A DNA stretch of 33,013 nt from Limnoraphis robusta CS-951 (GTDB taxonomy: Bacteria > Cyanobacteriota > Cyanobacteriia > Cyanobacteriales > Microcoleaceae): assembly GCF_000972705.2 (NCBI RefSeq), contig NZ_LATL02000090.1, positions 1 to 33,013 on the forward strand, in the 5' to 3' direction. Under the pieces are notes generated by a model. The model did not search any database. It had not been told where the DNA came from and saw only the letters and a program-made list of their open reading frames with translations. Every line of letters begins with the position of its first letter. Within the stretch, counting starts at the first letter, position 1. Position numbers and translations under genes: made by a program. This document shows positions 32,358 through 33,013 of the stretch, in pieces.

Positions 32358-32408
32358 CCCCAGTCTTTAGACATGGGGATGGATAGCGAACAATTAATAT
32401 TGTTATCC
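32358..32408 (+). mobile_element. Candidate left end of a second IS605-type element
   Basis: A hairpin at 32358-32378 has CCCCA/TGGGG arms, an inner GTCT/AGAC stem and one bulged base; the same GTCTTTAGAC core occurs at the 3' end of the other tnpB (25131-25151). A second dyad, AACAAT/ATTGTT with outer GGAT/ATCC (32381-32408), follows. Both lie 27-77 nt before the tnpB start at 32435. They fit the subterminal hairpins of IS200/IS605 elements. Whether the first belongs to this element or is the remnant end of another is open. Confidence 0.5.
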
Positions 32409-32434
32409 GGGGAGTTGTGTGGCAAAATTATACC

Positions 32435-33013
32435 ATGATTGTACGAGAAGCTAAGTTATTAAACGGTTCCAAGTCTCAATACTCAAGACTTGATGATGCC
32501 ATAAGAACTGCTCAATTCATCAGAAACAAGGCAGTTAGACTATGGCGAGATGAACGGGATGTGGATAAATCTCGCATTTCTCGCCTCTGTAAAGAGTTGG
32601 CGAAAGAATTCCCTTTTGCTAATAAACTTAATTCAATGGCACGTCAAGCTTCTGGTGAAAGAGCTTGGAATTCAATCTCTAGCTTCTATCGTCGCTGTCG
32701 TGAAGGAGCCAAAAAAAAGGGTTATCCTCAGTTCAAAAAACATTGTCGCTCAGTTGAGTACAAAACCACTGGCTGGAAACTGTCAACTGACTGTAAATCA
32801 ATTAATTTCACAGATGGGTTTAAAGCAGGTGAATTTTCTTTATTCTGCAACTCAGATGTTAGAAAGGATTTGTTTACATTGAAGATAAATCGAGTGAGAG
32901 TAGTCAGACGAGCCGATGGGTATTATGCACAATTCTGCTTTAATGCTAATCGGTCTGAACCGGGAAACTATACCGGAAAAGTAGTCGGTTTAGACTTGGG
33001 TTTAAACTATTTC
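32435..33013 (+). CDS. tnpB: TnpB, partial, runs off the right edge
   Basis: 193 codons remain open from ATG at 32435 to the last base. The protein opens MIVREAKLLNGSKSQYSRLD, then IRTAQFIRNKAVRLWRDE, NSMARQASGERAWNSISSFY, KKGYPQFKKH and, at the edge, GKVVGLDLGLNYF. This is the N-terminal domain of a TnpB followed by the start of RuvC-I with its catalytic aspartate. It is a different subgroup from the broken copy at 25128-26307. RuvC-II, RuvC-III and the zinc ribbon lie beyond the window. No clear ribosome binding site. Confidence 0.9.
   Translation, partial: MIVREAKLLNGSKSQYSRLDDAIRTAQFIRNKAVRLWRDERDVDKSRISRLCKELAKEFPFANKLNSMARQASGERAWNSISSFYRRCREGAKKKGYPQFKKHCRSVEYKTTGWKLSTDCKSINFTDGFKAGEFSLFCNSDVRKDLFTLKINRVRVVRRADGYYAQFCFNANRSEPGNYTGKVVGLDLGLNYF

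Noticed and set aside
32550..32882. 110-codon plus-strand reading frame near the right edge
   Set aside because: It lies in a different frame inside the partial tnpB that is open from 32435 to the end and has clear TnpB sequence.

Overview
The window looks like a piece of a filamentous cyanobacterial chromosome, possibly Oscillatoriales/Planktothrix-like. I base this on at least ten copies of the HIP1 octamer GCGATCGC (for example at 184, 1466, 14050, 14184, 19085, 22950, 23415, 27935, 28056 and 28361), an AT-rich background, a NatFGH-type amino-acid transporter, a PEP-CTERM protein, short heptamer tandem repeats and cyanobacterial-looking small proteins. The genus is an inference. I see no rRNA, tRNA or CRISPR array.

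Left third (1-8.6 kb). A secreted protein of unknown function (minus strand) ends inside a dispersed repeat that also forms its terminator. Diverging from it is a compact plus-strand run: a P-loop ATPase with an Orc/Cdc6-like C-terminal part, a protein overlapping it by 4 nt that joins a degenerate NTPase-like domain to 14 TPRs, and a tightly packed antitoxin/PIN-toxin pair. The ATPase plus inactive-NTPase-TPR pair is the best candidate here for a poorly described signalling or conflict system. Converging on it is a translationally overlapping pair: a NodB-type polysaccharide deacetylase and an 802-residue RTX / Calx-beta / seven-blade FG-GAP protein.

Middle (8.6-13.1 kb). Housekeeping genes: an HI0933-type flavoprotein carrying an in-frame palindromic repeat, a minus-strand run of MFS transporter, small basic protein and CbbY-like HAD phosphatase, and ruvA.

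Polysaccharide locus (13.3-23.8 kb). Four GT-A family-2 glycosyltransferases, one GT-B family-4 glycosyltransferase, a UDP-galactopyranose-mutase-like flavoenzyme, a Wzx/PST-type flippase and a polytopic GT-C-like protein, all on the plus strand. Together they could build and export a cell-surface polysaccharide or lipid-linked oligosaccharide. Polymerase and chain-length/export genes are not in the window. A convergent PEP-CTERM protein follows (23.9-24.7 kb); this protein class is commonly found in EPS-producing bacteria.

Right third (25-33 kb). A tnpB-only IS200/IS605-type element with a frameshifted tnpB lies immediately downstream of a natF-natG-natH amino-acid ABC operon that has no ATPase gene beside it. 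The natF-natG gap holds three arms of a repeated inverted sequence that can form alternative hairpins. Then come a small conserved-type protein with a structured leader, a diacylglycerol-kinase-like lipid kinase, a small two-helix membrane protein, and a second, unrelated tnpB running off the right edge.
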